A DNA stretch of 64,000 nt from Flavobacterium hydatis (GCF_000737695.1 NZ_JPRM01000003.1:186001-250000); one strand, 5' to 3'; positions 34,520-43,278 are shown, counted from the stretch's first letter. Translations and numbers: made by a program. The notes: a model not told the origin generated them from the letters alone.

Positions 34520-35992
34520 ATGTTCAAGAACTTCAAAATGTCGATGCTTTCGTTGCGTGTAAGGATATTCCTTTCGATGATTGTATTGATTGTTGTCGCT
34601 TCTGTTTTATTGGCTTCGATTTCGATTATTCAATTTAAGAACGAAGCCAAAGAATACCATCAAGAACGTTTAGAACGAAAGGAAAACGCGGTAAAGGAAC
34701 ACATCAATTATGTTCTTGCTACTACTACTTATCCTTTAAAAACTGCTAATCTAGATTTGATTTTTAAAGATAAAATACATGAGTTAGCCCAAATTCATAA
34801 TATCGAAATCAATATTTACAGTCTTAAAGGACAACTTTTAAAATCATCCAAAGAGTCTTTTGCTGTTGATAAAGTTGCTCCTCCAATCCCAGAATACATC
34901 TTAAAACTAGTTCGTTCCTCAATTGAGAAACGTTTTGTAGATATAAAAACTCAAGACGGCGTAAAAAACCGTTCTTCGTATAGTTTGATTAAAGACGAAA
35001 AATTCAAACCGCTTGGAATTTTGAATTTACCATATATCGAAGATGATGGCTATTATGAAAATGAATTAAACACCTTCTTAATTCGTTTAGGTCAGGTATA
35101 TTCCTTCATGCTTATTGTAGCATTTGCTTTGGCTTATTTCTTATCGACATACATTACAAAATCATTAAAAACCATTTCGGATAAATTAAGTGAGACCAAC
35201 TTAAACCAGAAAAACGAAATGATTGTTTTAGAGGCGAGCAGCAAGGAGATTAACTTCTTGATCAAGTCTTACAACGGAATGGTGGAAAAGCTTGAGAAAA
35301 GTGCCATAAAACTAGCTCAAAGCGAACGTGAGGAAGCTTGGCGCGAAATGGCGAAACAAGTTGCCCACGAAATTAAAAATCCGCTTACGCCAATGCGCTT
35401 AACGGTACAGAGTTTTCAGAGAAAATTTGACCCAACTGCACCCGATGTTAAGCAAAAACTAAACGATTACTCCGAGACATTAATTCAGCAAATAGATACA
35501 ATGACCGCTGTGGCTTCGGCATTCTCAAATTTTGCCTCGATGCCTGCTCAACAAAACGAAACATTAAATGTGGTAGAAGTTGTAGAGCTTGCGCTAGATA
35601 TTTTTAACGAAGAGTATATTGTTTTCCAGAGTGAAGAGGAAGAGATTATCTCAAAAATGGACAGAACGCAATTAATCCGAATTATTACCAATTTGGTTAA
35701 GAATGCTACACAAGCAATTCCAGAAATACAGCATCACAAATCAATTTTAGTTACTGTAAAAAGACAAGGCGATAATGTTGAGATTACTGTAACTGACAAC
35801 GGAATAGGAATACAAAAACAAGATATTGATCGCGTTTTTGAACCTAAGTTTACCACCAAAAATAGCGGAATGGGTCTTGGACTCGGAATTATAAAAAACA
35901 TTATCGAAAATTATAAAGGAACAATTACCTTTGAAACAGAATACGGAAAAGGAACCACATTTACGGTTACATTACCAATTACAAACTCATAA
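34520..35992 (+). CDS. Membrane sensor histidine kinase, NtrY-like
   Basis: The 490-residue protein has two membrane helices (about residues 15-35 and 190-210) enclosing a periplasmic sensor region, a HAMP region, a dimerisation domain with the phospho-acceptor in AHEIKNPLTPMRLTVQSF (His283), and an ATPase domain with NLVKNATQAIP, DNGIGIQ and GMGLGLGIIKNI. The NPLTPMRL variation is typical of NtrY-type kinases. No response regulator gene is adjacent: hemJ precedes and an enoyl-CoA hydratase follows after 11 bases. The partner must be encoded elsewhere. Confidence 0.9.
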   Translation: MFKNFKMSMLSLRVRIFLSMIVLIVVASVLLASISIIQFKNEAKEYHQERLERKENAVKEHINYVLATTTYPLKTANLDLIFKDKIHELAQIHNIEINIYSLKGQLLKSSKESFAVDKVAPPIPEYILKLVRSSIEKRFVDIKTQDGVKNRSSYSLIKDEKFKPLGILNLPYIEDDGYYENELNTFLIRLGQVYSFMLIVAFALAYFLSTYITKSLKTISDKLSETNLNQKNEMIVLEASSKEINFLIKSYNGMVEKLEKSAIKLAQSEREEAWREMAKQVAHEIKNPLTPMRLTVQSFQRKFDPTAPDVKQKLNDYSETLIQQIDTMTAVASAFSNFASMPAQQNETLNVVEVVELALDIFNEEYIVFQSEEEEIISKMDRTQLIRIITNLVKNATQAIPEIQHHKSILVTVKRQGDNVEITVTDNGIGIQKQDIDRVFEPKFTTKNSGMGLGLGIIKNIIENYKGTITFETEYGKGTTFTVTLPITNS

Positions 35993-36003
35993 ATAACAGT
36001 ATC

Positions 36004-36786
36004 ATGAACTACGAAAATATACTTATCTCTATCGAAGAGAAAATTGCAACTATTACAATTAATCGTCCTACGAAGCTTAATGCATTGAACAAAAAAACGA
36101 TTAATGATTTGCAAAAGGCATTTAAATTATTGGCTAAAAACAATGACGTTCGCGTAATTGTATTAACTGGAAGCGGAGAAAAAGCTTTTGTAGCTGGAGC
36201 TGATATCTCAGAGTTTGCTAATTATTCTATCGAAGAAGGGACGGCTTTGGCAGCAGAAGGTCAAGAGAAATTATTTGATTTTATAGAAAATTTAAAGAAA
36301 CCAGTTATTGCAGCCGTAAATGGTTTTGCTCTTGGTGGCGGATTAGAATTAGCGATGGCTTGTCATTTCAGGATTGCATCTGATAATGCAAAAATGGGAT
36401 TGCCAGAAGTTACTCTAGGACTTATTCCTGGATATGGAGGAACACAACGTTTACCTCAACTTATTGGTAAAGGTCGTGCCATGGAAATGATTATGACTGC
36501 AGGAATGATTAACGCCGAAGAAGCTAAACAATACGGATTGGTAAATCATGTAGTGCCTCAAGCAGAACTTATTACTTATTGCAACGGTATTGCAGAAAAA
36601 ATAATTAAGAATGCTCCATACGCTATTTCTAAAGCGATTAAGGCCATAAATGCTAATTATAAAGATGGCAAAAACGGTTTTGAAACTGAAATAAAATCAT
36701 TTGGTAAATGCTTTGGAACTAAAGATTTCATCGAAGGAACAACAGCATTTTTAGAAAAAAGAAAAGCTGAATTTACAGGGAAATAA
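36004..36786 (+). CDS. Enoyl-CoA hydratase / crotonase family protein
   Basis: The 260-residue enzyme has the oxyanion-hole segments FVAGADISEF and ALGGGLELAMACHFRIAS. Two glutamates sit in the catalytic positions: Glu115 in GGGLELA and Glu135 in GLPEVTLGLIPGYGGTQRLP. This supports true hydratase activity on short-chain enoyl-CoAs in fatty-acid or amino-acid breakdown. It begins 11 bases after the histidine kinase stop and so probably shares its transcript. The next downstream feature is a repeat element rather than a terminator. Confidence 0.92.
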   Translation: MNYENILISIEEKIATITINRPTKLNALNKKTINDLQKAFKLLAKNNDVRVIVLTGSGEKAFVAGADISEFANYSIEEGTALAAEGQEKLFDFIENLKKPVIAAVNGFALGGGLELAMACHFRIASDNAKMGLPEVTLGLIPGYGGTQRLPQLIGKGRAMEMIMTAGMINAEEAKQYGLVNHVVPQAELITYCNGIAEKIIKNAPYAISKAIKAINANYKDGKNGFETEIKSFGKCFGTKDFIEGTTAFLEKRKAEFTGK

Positions 36787-36793
36787 TTTTTTT

Positions 36794-36895
36794 TTAATCG
36801 CAAAGTACACAAAGGTTTACGCTATGTTCGCAAAGCTTTGTGTATTTTTTTTCCTGGCGTTCTTTGCGTAAAAACTTTGCGCCCTTTGCGGTTAA
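36794..36895. repeat. Dispersed TTTGCG-type repeat with terminal inverted repeats, 102 bp
   Basis: It begins TTAATCGCAAAGTACACAAA and ends TTGCGCCCTTTGCGGTTAA, near reverse complements over about 28 bases. It is a shorter member of the family at 8991-9167. Like that copy, it directly follows a plus-strand gene. No ORF inside. Confidence 0.65.
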
Positions 36896-36928
36896 AAAGT
36901 TAAATCAATTAAACATTAAAACAGAATC

Positions 36929-37333
36929 ATGTCTTACGAACCCATATTAATCGAGTTTTGGCAAAAAGTAAAAGAAAGCATCCAGAACGGAACTTTTGCT
37001 AAACTAACATTGGCTAAAACTATTGGTGACACCGAAATAAAGAACATCTATTTTCGTCTAGTCATTAACGAAGACAATACTACTTACGGCGTTTCTCTTA
37101 CTACTCGCTATAAAACCGAGGAAATAGAAAGCTTTCATACTCTTGAGGAAGCTTTTGTAGTTCTGACTCCATACATAAAAAATCCTTTTTTAACTGCTTT
37201 GTTGTTTACAACCGATGCTGATCTTACTTTTAAAGTAAACAAAAAGAATGTGGGAAGTATTATCGAACAAGCTCCTACTTTTAAAAATGCATCTCCTGTA
37301 ATGCTTGAGATGATTGAAAAAGGAATAGTTTAA
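36929..37333 (+). CDS. Hypothetical cytoplasmic protein, 134 aa
   Basis: This compact protein of mixed helix and strand character has no signal peptide and no motif I recognise (KLTLAKTIGDTEIKNIYFRL; GVSLTTRYKTEEIESFHTL). A secreted protein of 176 residues follows after 32 bases and is closed by a terminator, so the two form a small unit. Function unknown. Confidence 0.65.
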   Translation: MSYEPILIEFWQKVKESIQNGTFAKLTLAKTIGDTEIKNIYFRLVINEDNTTYGVSLTTRYKTEEIESFHTLEEAFVVLTPYIKNPFLTALLFTTDADLTFKVNKKNVGSIIEQAPTFKNASPVMLEMIEKGIV

Positions 37334-37365
37334 ACACATAAATCATTTATAACCAAAACCTTCAA

Positions 37366-37896
37366 ATGAAAACCACAGTAACATCATTATTATTTATCGC
37401 TTCTTTATTTATGAGCACAACTATTTTTGCTCAAAGTACTATGAAAGAATATAAAGCCGGACATACCTTTAACATTAGTTTGCCTGATTATATGAGCAAA
37501 ACTGCCGATTTAAACAGCTCTGCAGCGATACAATATAAAAACGTAGTAAAAGACATTTATGGAGTTGTCATTTTTGACACCAAGGAAGAATTAAAACTTC
37601 TAGAAATGAATTACACTTCTACTAATGAATTTTACGAAGATTTCATTAAAGACTTTCTAAAAGACGAAGAGAAAAGATCCGTATCTGCTCCAAAGTCAAC
37701 TAAGAAAGGTGATATTAGTTTTATTGAGGTAGAAGCTACTTATTTTGACAAAGAAATCAATAATACCATTTACTATTTGATTGGTGTTGTAGAAACAAAA
37801 ACTGCCTTTTATAAAGTTTTATCTTGGGCATCTATAGATAATAAAGACAAGTATAAAGCTGATTTCCAGAAAATACTTTACAGCATAAAAGAATAA
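37366..37896 (+). CDS. Secreted protein of unknown function, 176 aa
   Basis: A type I signal peptide is clear (SLLFIASLFMSTTIFAQ). The mature part is about 150 residues with a pattern of strands and helices (AGHTFNISLPDYMSKTADL; YYLIGVVETKTAFYKVL; DKYKADFQKILYSI) that recalls PsbP- or Mog1-like folds. That is only a fold-level guess. It is the second gene of a two-gene unit ending in a strong terminator. Location is periplasm. Confidence 0.65.
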   Translation: MKTTVTSLLFIASLFMSTTIFAQSTMKEYKAGHTFNISLPDYMSKTADLNSSAAIQYKNVVKDIYGVVIFDTKEELKLLEMNYTSTNEFYEDFIKDFLKDEEKRSVSAPKSTKKGDISFIEVEATYFDKEINNTIYYLIGVVETKTAFYKVLSWASIDNKDKYKADFQKILYSIKE

Positions 37897-37935
37897 AAAA
37901 AAGAGCCTAAGTTATAAACTTAGGCTCTTTTTTTG
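37897..37935 (+). terminator. Terminator after the 176-residue secreted protein gene
   Basis: GAGCCTAAGTT (37903-37913) and AACTTAGGCTC (37917-37927) form a perfect stem with a 3-base loop, flanked by A and T tracts. Confidence 0.88.
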
Positions 37936-38208
37936 TCGAATTATTATAGACAGCTTATGATATAAAAATTACACCATACAACCACAATCTTGTCACCCTG
38001 AGGAACGAAGGGTCTCCACGAGTGGCTCGATAATTAAAGACTGTTTTGTGTTAGTTTCTTGCGGAGATTCCTCCTGCGTCGGAAAGACAAGATTGTAGAA
38101 TTAGTGAATCACAAAAAAGCTTCAACTATGCTCAGCTTGACAAACTAAATCCTTTTTTACTGAGCACTTTTTACTAAAAACTGAACACTGAATACTGAGA
38201 CTGAACAC
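37936..38208. repeat. Gene-free stretch with dispersed repeats and a heptad array
   Basis: The left part (about 37990-38095) holds words such as CACCCTGAGGAACGAAGGGT and GCGGAGATTCCTC...AAGACAAGATTG, related to the GATTCTTCGACT repeats at 19270-19600. The right part (38157-38208) is a heptad array of ACTAAAA, ACTGAAC, ACTGAAT, ACTGAGA, CTGAACA units that touches the stop of the HD-domain gene. No ORF was found. Confidence 0.5.
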
Positions 38209-38862
38209 TTACTTCGCTCCTTCCCACTCAGCATAAAATTGCGAAAGAAATGTTTCCATAAAACGATGTCTTTCAGCCGCAATTTGTTTACCAGTATCGG
38301 TATTCATTTTATCTTTTAGCAACAATAATTTTTCATAAAAATGATTTACTGTTGGTGCATTATTCTTTTTATATTCCTCTTTGGTCATATTGGTAATCGG
38401 TGCAATGCTAGGATCATAGATTGCTCTATCTTTAAATCCTCCATAATGGAATGCTCTTGCAATACCTATTGCGCCAATAGCGTCTAAACGGTCTGCGTCT
38501 TGTACAATGTCTAATTCTAGAGAAGTAAACTTTTTCTCAAAATTACCACCTTTGTACGATATGTTTTCAATAATATTTATAACATGTGCTATAATTTCTT
38601 CATCAACATTCTCTGACTCCAAGAACAATCGAGCCGTTTTAGGTCCAATAGTTTCGTCTCCACCATGAAACTTACTATCGGCAATATCATGTAATAAAGC
38701 ACCCAATTTTACCACTGTAACATCACAGGATGTATCCTTAGCGATTAAAAGTGCATTTTTATACACTCGCTCAATATGAAACCAATCGTGCCCTCCTTCG
38801 GCACCATTTAGCTTTTCTTTTACAAAAGTGATCGTTTTGTTTATTAACTCCGAATTACTCAT
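38209..38862 (-). CDS. HD domain phosphohydrolase
   Basis: The 217-residue protein has the HD superfamily metal-binding set: His in GGHDWFHIERV near residue 25, the HD pair in LGALLHDIADSKFHGG near residue 58, and a distal Asp in IVQDADRLDAIGAIG. This is the YedJ-like group of small metal-dependent phosphohydrolases acting on nucleotides or similar phosphates. It has a near-perfect promoter 27 bases upstream and is probably monocistronic. The substrate is not predictable. Confidence 0.88.
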   Translation of the reverse strand: MSNSELINKTITFVKEKLNGAEGGHDWFHIERVYKNALLIAKDTSCDVTVVKLGALLHDIADSKFHGGDETIGPKTARLFLESENVDEEIIAHVINIIENISYKGGNFEKKFTSLELDIVQDADRLDAIGAIGIARAFHYGGFKDRAIYDPSIAPITNMTKEEYKKNNAPTVNHFYEKLLLLKDKMNTDTGKQIAAERHRFMETFLSQFYAEWEGAK

Positions 38863-38888
38863 AATATGTATTTAATTAATACTTCTTT

Positions 38889-38920
38889 GCAAAACTAAAA
38901 ATAGCTCGCAGATTTTGCAA
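38889..38920 (-). promoter_or_regulatory. Promoter of the HD-domain gene
   Basis: On the minus strand TTG (38918-38920), a 20-base spacer and TAGTTTTGC (38889-38897) match the TTG-N-TANNTTTGC form exactly. The -7 element is 27 bases before the ATG. Confidence 0.6.
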
Positions 38921-39003
38921 ATTAAGCAGATTTAAATAGCATAGACTAACTCTAAACTCACTAGGTAGAATTACACTCAACTGCTTAAACCCTTATTCTA
39001 AAT

Positions 39004-39049
39004 AAAAAAATGTTGATTGTTAAAGCTTGAAAAACTCTAACAATCAACA
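39004..39049 (-). terminator. Terminator of the desaturase gene
   Basis: TGTTGATTGTTA (39011-39022) and TAACAATCAACA (39038-39049) form a perfect 12-bp stem. Read on the minus strand it runs into seven T. Confidence 0.82.
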
Positions 39050-39089
39050 ATATTTTCAATATTAATATCAACTGCAAACAAAATCAATT

Positions 39090-39134
39090 TTAAATCTAAA
39101 ATTCAAAACAACCTAAAATCTGCAATCTAAAATT
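39090..39134. repeat. Heptad word array AAATCTA past the desaturase stop
   Basis: Units AAATCTA, AAATTCA, AAATCTG and CAATCTA repeat at about 7-base spacing between the desaturase stop codon and its terminator. Confidence 0.5.
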
Positions 39135-39136
39135 AT

Positions 39137-40129
39137 TTAAAGTCTTGCAGGTTCAACCCATTTAAAGATATGTGATTCTTGAGGAATAACTAATCTTTCA
39201 GAAATTCTAGCCATTCTTGCTGGTAATTTCATCAGGTAATCACGCGCTTTTTCAGCCTCATCTGTAAGACCACCAATTTTGTCAATTTCCCATTTATCAA
39301 TTAGCTTTTGCATGATATCTACATAGTCGCTTGCTGTGTAAACACCGATACGCTGTGCAGAATCAGAAAATTGTTCGAAAGCTGAGCTTATTTTTTGTCC
39401 AGATTCTCTTAGGAAATGTGCTGGCATAACGATTTTTTGCTTCATCATGTATTGAAAAGCAAGCATCATTTCGCTTGGATCTACTTGAAAAATACGATTA
39501 ACAAATTCGCTATATGCATGATGATGGCGCATCTCGTCACCAGCAATCATTTTACACATTTTAGATAATTTATTATCACCATATTTCTTAGCCATTTGTG
39601 CTACTCTGTTATGAGAAACGTATGTTGCAAGCTCTTGAAAACTAGTGTACACGAAGTTTTTGTATGGATCACTTCCGGTTCCGATATCAAAACCATCATT
39701 GATTAGGTGCTGTGTAGTAATTTCTATTTCGCGCATGTTTACACGACCAGACAAATACAAGTATTTATTTAGCAAATCACCGTGACGATTTTCTTCACCA
39801 GTCCATTGTCTAATCCATTTAGACCAACCGTTTCCACCATTTTCAACTTGATTAATACCTTCTACATCCATTAACCAAGATTCGTATGTTGGTAATGCTT
39901 CTTCTGTAATTGTATCTCCAACAAGAGTTACCCAGAAATCGTATGGTAAATCTTTAGCAATTTCGCGTAGTTCTTTTACCTCTTCAAAAAAAGTATCTTT
40001 TTCAGAATTGGGTAAAAAATCTGACGGCTGCCAAATTTTTTCAACAGGTATTAAATACTGTTCAACGAAGCTGTCTACGTTTTTCTCTAAAAACTGCATC
40101 ACTTCTAATCGAATGTTCTTTATAGACAT
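39137..40129 (-). CDS. Acyl-ACP (stearoyl-ACP type) desaturase
   Basis: The 330-residue protein is a soluble ferritin-like di-iron desaturase. The two iron-binding helices carry EENRHGDLLNKYLYL (near residue 112) and GDEMRHHHAYSEF (near residue 195), the two ExxH motifs of the family. It introduces a double bond into an ACP-bound fatty acid, needing oxygen and reduced ferredoxin. It is followed on the same strand by a terminator, and a PlsC acyltransferase gene ends 10 bases upstream. The pair is therefore a likely membrane-lipid operon. Confidence 0.92.
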   Translation of the reverse strand: MSIKNIRLEVMQFLEKNVDSFVEQYLIPVEKIWQPSDFLPNSEKDTFFEEVKELREIAKDLPYDFWVTLVGDTITEEALPTYESWLMDVEGINQVENGGNGWSKWIRQWTGEENRHGDLLNKYLYLSGRVNMREIEITTQHLINDGFDIGTGSDPYKNFVYTSFQELATYVSHNRVAQMAKKYGDNKLSKMCKMIAGDEMRHHHAYSEFVNRIFQVDPSEMMLAFQYMMKQKIVMPAHFLRESGQKISSAFEQFSDSAQRIGVYTASDYVDIMQKLIDKWEIDKIGGLTDEAEKARDYLMKLPARMARISERLVIPQESHIFKWVEPARL

Positions 40130-40139
40130 TTTATATAAT

Positions 40140-40874
40140 TTAAATTTTAACTCCTTCTACTACAGCCTTTTCCGACTTTTCCATTATCGTTGCAAAATCG
40201 TAATCTTTCACCGCCAACGGTTTATGGATGGTAAAGGTAAGATGATTTCCTAAACCCACAGGAAAAAAGCCAAATTTTACCATTTTCCATGAGTTATTAA
40301 TACTAACGGGTACAACATATGCAGATGGTGCATATTTGCATAATATCTTCAAACCGTTTTGAGCAAATTCCTTTGGTTTTCCGGTTTTACTTCGAGTGCC
40401 TTCGGGGAAGATAACGGCAGCACGATTATTTTTCTCAATATATTCAGACAATCCTTTTATAGCAGGAATGGCTTGTTTAGGGTCTTTACGGTCTATTAGA
40501 ACTGAACCTCCATGACGTAAATTATAAGATACACTTGGTATTCCTGAACCTAACTCTTTCTTACTTACAAATTTACAATGAAAACGGCGTAAATACCAAA
40601 TCATTGCTACAATATCGTACATGCTTTGGTGATTAGAAACAAAAATAATAGGAGCTCCTGTTGGGATTAATTCTCTGTTTTCAAATTTATAGGTTGTCCC
40701 TACAAGGTTTGTACATTTAACCAGGAAGAAATTAAGGTAATCTACACTTTTTTTGTGTGCTTGGTAGCCAAAAACATTTAAACAAACCCATTGAATTGGA
40801 TGGAAAATTGCTAAACAAAATCCAAAACACAAATAATAAATAACGGATATGGGGTACGAAATTAGTTTTTGCAT
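40140..40874 (-). CDS. plsC: 1-acyl-sn-glycerol-3-phosphate acyltransferase (PlsC)
   Basis: The start at 40874 (MQKLISYPISVIYYLCFGF) is chosen over the longer frame from 40997 because a perfect -7 element lies at 40891-40899, inside the extension. The 244-residue protein has an N-terminal membrane helix, the acyltransferase motif SNHQSMYDIV (HX4D) and FPEGTRSKTGKP. It acylates lysophosphatidic acid to phosphatidic acid at the inner membrane. Its stop is 10 bases before the acyl-ACP desaturase start, which suggests coordinated control of acyl supply and phospholipid synthesis. Confidence 0.92.
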   Translation of the reverse strand: MQKLISYPISVIYYLCFGFCLAIFHPIQWVCLNVFGYQAHKKSVDYLNFFLVKCTNLVGTTYKFENRELIPTGAPIIFVSNHQSMYDIVAMIWYLRRFHCKFVSKKELGSGIPSVSYNLRHGGSVLIDRKDPKQAIPAIKGLSEYIEKNNRAAVIFPEGTRSKTGKPKEFAQNGLKILCKYAPSAYVVPVSINNSWKMVKFGFFPVGLGNHLTFTIHKPLAVKDYDFATIMEKSEKAVVEGVKI

Positions 40875-40890
40875 GCTTAAAAAATTAGCT

Positions 40891-40899
40891 GCAAAAGTA
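40891..40899 (-). promoter_or_regulatory. -7 element of the plsC-desaturase operon
   Basis: TACTTTTGC on the minus strand is an exact TANNTTTGC match, 17 bases before the chosen plsC start. It sets the start against the longer frame. A TTG at ideal spacing was not found. Confidence 0.5.
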
Positions 40900-40958
40900 A
40901 TAAATATATTTTTAGCTCTAATTAAATCGCAAATAATAATAGGTTTGTTGTTAAATTG

Positions 40959-40967
40959 TACCTTTGC
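40959..40967 (+). promoter_or_regulatory. -7 element of rnpA
   Basis: TACCTTTGC is an exact match to TANNTTTGC and lies 34 bases before the rnpA ATG at 41001. It also rules out the ATG at 40956, which would lie upstream of transcription. Confidence 0.5.
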
Positions 40968-41000
40968 TGCATAATTCACAGTTTTTTTCAAAATCAAAAA

Positions 41001-41423
41001 ATGAGCTTTACTTACCCAAAAAACGAACGACTAAAAAGCAAAACAACCATTGGACTACTATTTTCTGAAGGGAAATCGGTTTCTAAATATCCGTTGCGAT
41101 TGGTTTATTATTCTGGTGATATAAAGCAAGATGAGAAAATAAAAATGGGTGTTTCGACATCCAAAAAATATTTCAAAAAGGCTGTTGAGCGTAATTACTT
41201 CAAACGTGTTTTGCGCGAAACATACCGTTTAAACAAGCATATCTTACTTGATAATCTAGACAAGCCTTATTCGTTTATGTTCTTTTATCAAACAAAAGAC
41301 AGACTGTCTTATGAAGAAATCAATACCAAAACGATTCAATTGTTTGAAAAATTCGCGCTTCTGGTAAACCCAAAACCTGTTCCTGAATCTGAAACGGACA
41401 CTCAAAACGATCCAATTCAATAG
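41001..41423 (+). CDS. rnpA: Ribonuclease P protein component
   Basis: The 140-residue basic protein starts MSFTYPKNERLKSK, the usual RnpA opening, and has the conserved RNA-binding segment KYFKKAVERNYFKRVLRETYRL (RNR-type motif with RN and KR). It supports the RNA subunit in 5' maturation of tRNA. I chose the ATG at 41001 over an in-frame ATG 45 bases earlier on the promoter and family length. It is followed after 97 bases by a CtpA-type protease gene. rpmH is not next to it in this window. Confidence 0.92.
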   Translation: MSFTYPKNERLKSKTTIGLLFSEGKSVSKYPLRLVYYSGDIKQDEKIKMGVSTSKKYFKKAVERNYFKRVLRETYRLNKHILLDNLDKPYSFMFFYQTKDRLSYEEINTKTIQLFEKFALLVNPKPVPESETDTQNDPIQ

Positions 41424-41520
41424 ATTTTACCTCTCTAAAACGTGTTTCGGTATAGACTCTCGTTAATGTTGCTGAATTATTCTTATTTTAGTACTCTGAA
41501 ATTTAAGATAAATCACAAAC

Positions 41521-43158
41521 ATGGTCGCGTTTTTCAAAAAAAAAATTATAATCCCTTTTGTTGCAGCTGCTTTTTTATTCGTTGGAACTAGTTTCAAAGA
41601 CGACTTTTTCGAAATTGCAAAACAAATAGAAATCTTTACAACTTTATTTAAAGCTGTTAACACTAATTATGTTGACGAAACCAATCCGGGTGATTTAATG
41701 GATAAAGCCATTAAAAGCATGTTGGCTAGTTTAGATCCGTATACTGTTTACTTTAATGAACAGGATGTTTTAAATTTTAAAATTAACAATACAGGAGAAT
41801 ATACCGGAATTGGTGCTTTAATTACCCGAAAAGCAGACCGATTAATTGTTAAGGAACAATACAAAGATTATCCTGCTGATAAAGCTGGACTTAAAGCGGG
41901 TGACGAAATCATACAAATTGGTGATGTATTAATTGCTGATTTTAAGGATGATGCTTCGCAATTGCTTAAAGGGGCAAAAAACACTAAAATCTCTATTAAA
42001 TACCTTCGTCAAGGAAAAACGAATACTACTGATATCGTTTTGGATGAAGTAGATATTAAGTCGGTTCCTTTCTTCGGAATGATTGATGCTAAAACAGGTT
42101 ATATCGTTTTGGCTCATTTTAGCCGTAAAGCTTCTGCCGAAACTCAAAATGCTTTAGAACAACTTAAACGCGATGGTGCAACTCAAATAGTTTTGGATTT
42201 AAGAGGAAATCCAGGTGGACTTCTTAATGAGGCTGTAAATATTTGCAACCTCTTTGTGCCAAAGAATGAGGTTATTGTAACTACAAAATCTAGAATCGAC
42301 AAACATAATAATACTTATAAAACTACTAAAGAGCCTATTGATACTCAAATTCCACTAGCGATTTTGGTTAACGGAAGAAGTGCTTCTGCATCTGAGATTG
42401 TATCGGGAGCATTACAGGATTTAGATCGTGCAGTTGTTTTAGGAAGCCGTAGTTTTGGTAAAGGTTTGGTACAACGTTCTGTTGATCTTACTTATGGAAC
42501 TCAGCTTAAAGTAACTATTTCTCGTTATTATACTCCTTCCGGAAGATGTATTCAGGCGCTGGATTATGCTCATAAAGACAAAAATGGTGTGGCTACAAAA
42601 ACGGATGCTAAAAACTTTAATGCGTTTAAAACCAGAAAAGGAAGAACTGTTTATGATGGTGGTGGGGTTATGCCTGATATCGAATTAGACGAAACTAAAT
42701 TGAGCGCAATTACTAATGCGTTGCTTAAAAACGATGGTATTTTTGACTATGCTACTAGCTATTACTATAAGAATCCAAATCTTGGAACTCAAATCCCAAC
42801 AATAACTGATGCTGATTATAGTAGTTTTAAACAGTTTTTAAAAACGAACAAAATTACTTTTGATACTGAAACTGAAGTGGCTTTAAAAAACACTTTGGCT
42901 GCAGCCAAAAAAGAAAAAATAGACGAAACTATTACTACTGAATATCAGCAATTACTTAATGCGCTGGAGAAAAGCGAAACTACTTTGCTTGACAAGAATC
43001 AGAAAGAGATTAGAAATTTGATTCAGGAAGAGTTAATAAAAAGATATCAATATCAGGAAGGTTTGTATCAATATTATCTTAAAAACAACTCCGAGATTAA
43101 AAAGGCTGTGGGTGTTTTAAACAATCAAACAGAATATAAATCTATCTTGAAAATGTAA
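41521..43158 (+). CDS. S41 family carboxy-terminal processing peptidase (CtpA/Prc-like)
   Basis: The 545-residue protein has an N-terminal hydrophobic anchor or signal (IIIPFVAAAFLFVGTSF), a PDZ domain around GIGALITRKADRLIVKEQYKDYPADKAGLKAGDEI, and the Ser-Lys catalytic pair in GRSASASEIVSGALQD (Ser289) and RSFGKGLVQ (Lys314), 25 residues apart as in Prc and CtpB. An extra C-terminal helical domain of about 150 residues follows. It degrades or processes periplasmic proteins from the C terminus. It ends at a bidirectional terminator. Confidence 0.93.
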   Translation: MVAFFKKKIIIPFVAAAFLFVGTSFKDDFFEIAKQIEIFTTLFKAVNTNYVDETNPGDLMDKAIKSMLASLDPYTVYFNEQDVLNFKINNTGEYTGIGALITRKADRLIVKEQYKDYPADKAGLKAGDEIIQIGDVLIADFKDDASQLLKGAKNTKISIKYLRQGKTNTTDIVLDEVDIKSVPFFGMIDAKTGYIVLAHFSRKASAETQNALEQLKRDGATQIVLDLRGNPGGLLNEAVNICNLFVPKNEVIVTTKSRIDKHNNTYKTTKEPIDTQIPLAILVNGRSASASEIVSGALQDLDRAVVLGSRSFGKGLVQRSVDLTYGTQLKVTISRYYTPSGRCIQALDYAHKDKNGVATKTDAKNFNAFKTRKGRTVYDGGGVMPDIELDETKLSAITNALLKNDGIFDYATSYYYKNPNLGTQIPTITDADYSSFKQFLKTNKITFDTETEVALKNTLAAAKKEKIDETITTEYQQLLNALEKSETTLLDKNQKEIRNLIQEELIKRYQYQEGLYQYYLKNNSEIKKAVGVLNNQTEYKSILKM

Positions 43159-43180
43159 TTTTATAAAAATAGTTTTTATA

Positions 43181-43222
43181 AAAAAATGCAAAAAGGAATA
43201 TTTTTCTTTTTGCATTTTTTTT
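43181..43222. terminator. Bidirectional terminator
   Basis: ATGCAAAAAG (43186-43195) and CTTTTTGCAT (43206-43215) form a stem flanked by A and T runs between convergent genes. Confidence 0.82.
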
Positions 43223-43278
43223 TGAGGTATACCTTATATCCTCTAAAGTTAATTACAGTAAAATGAGCTTTTATACTA

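Noticed and set aside
40875..40997. N-terminal extension of PlsC
   Set aside because: A perfect -7 promoter motif lies inside it, and PlsC homologues begin near the later ATG.
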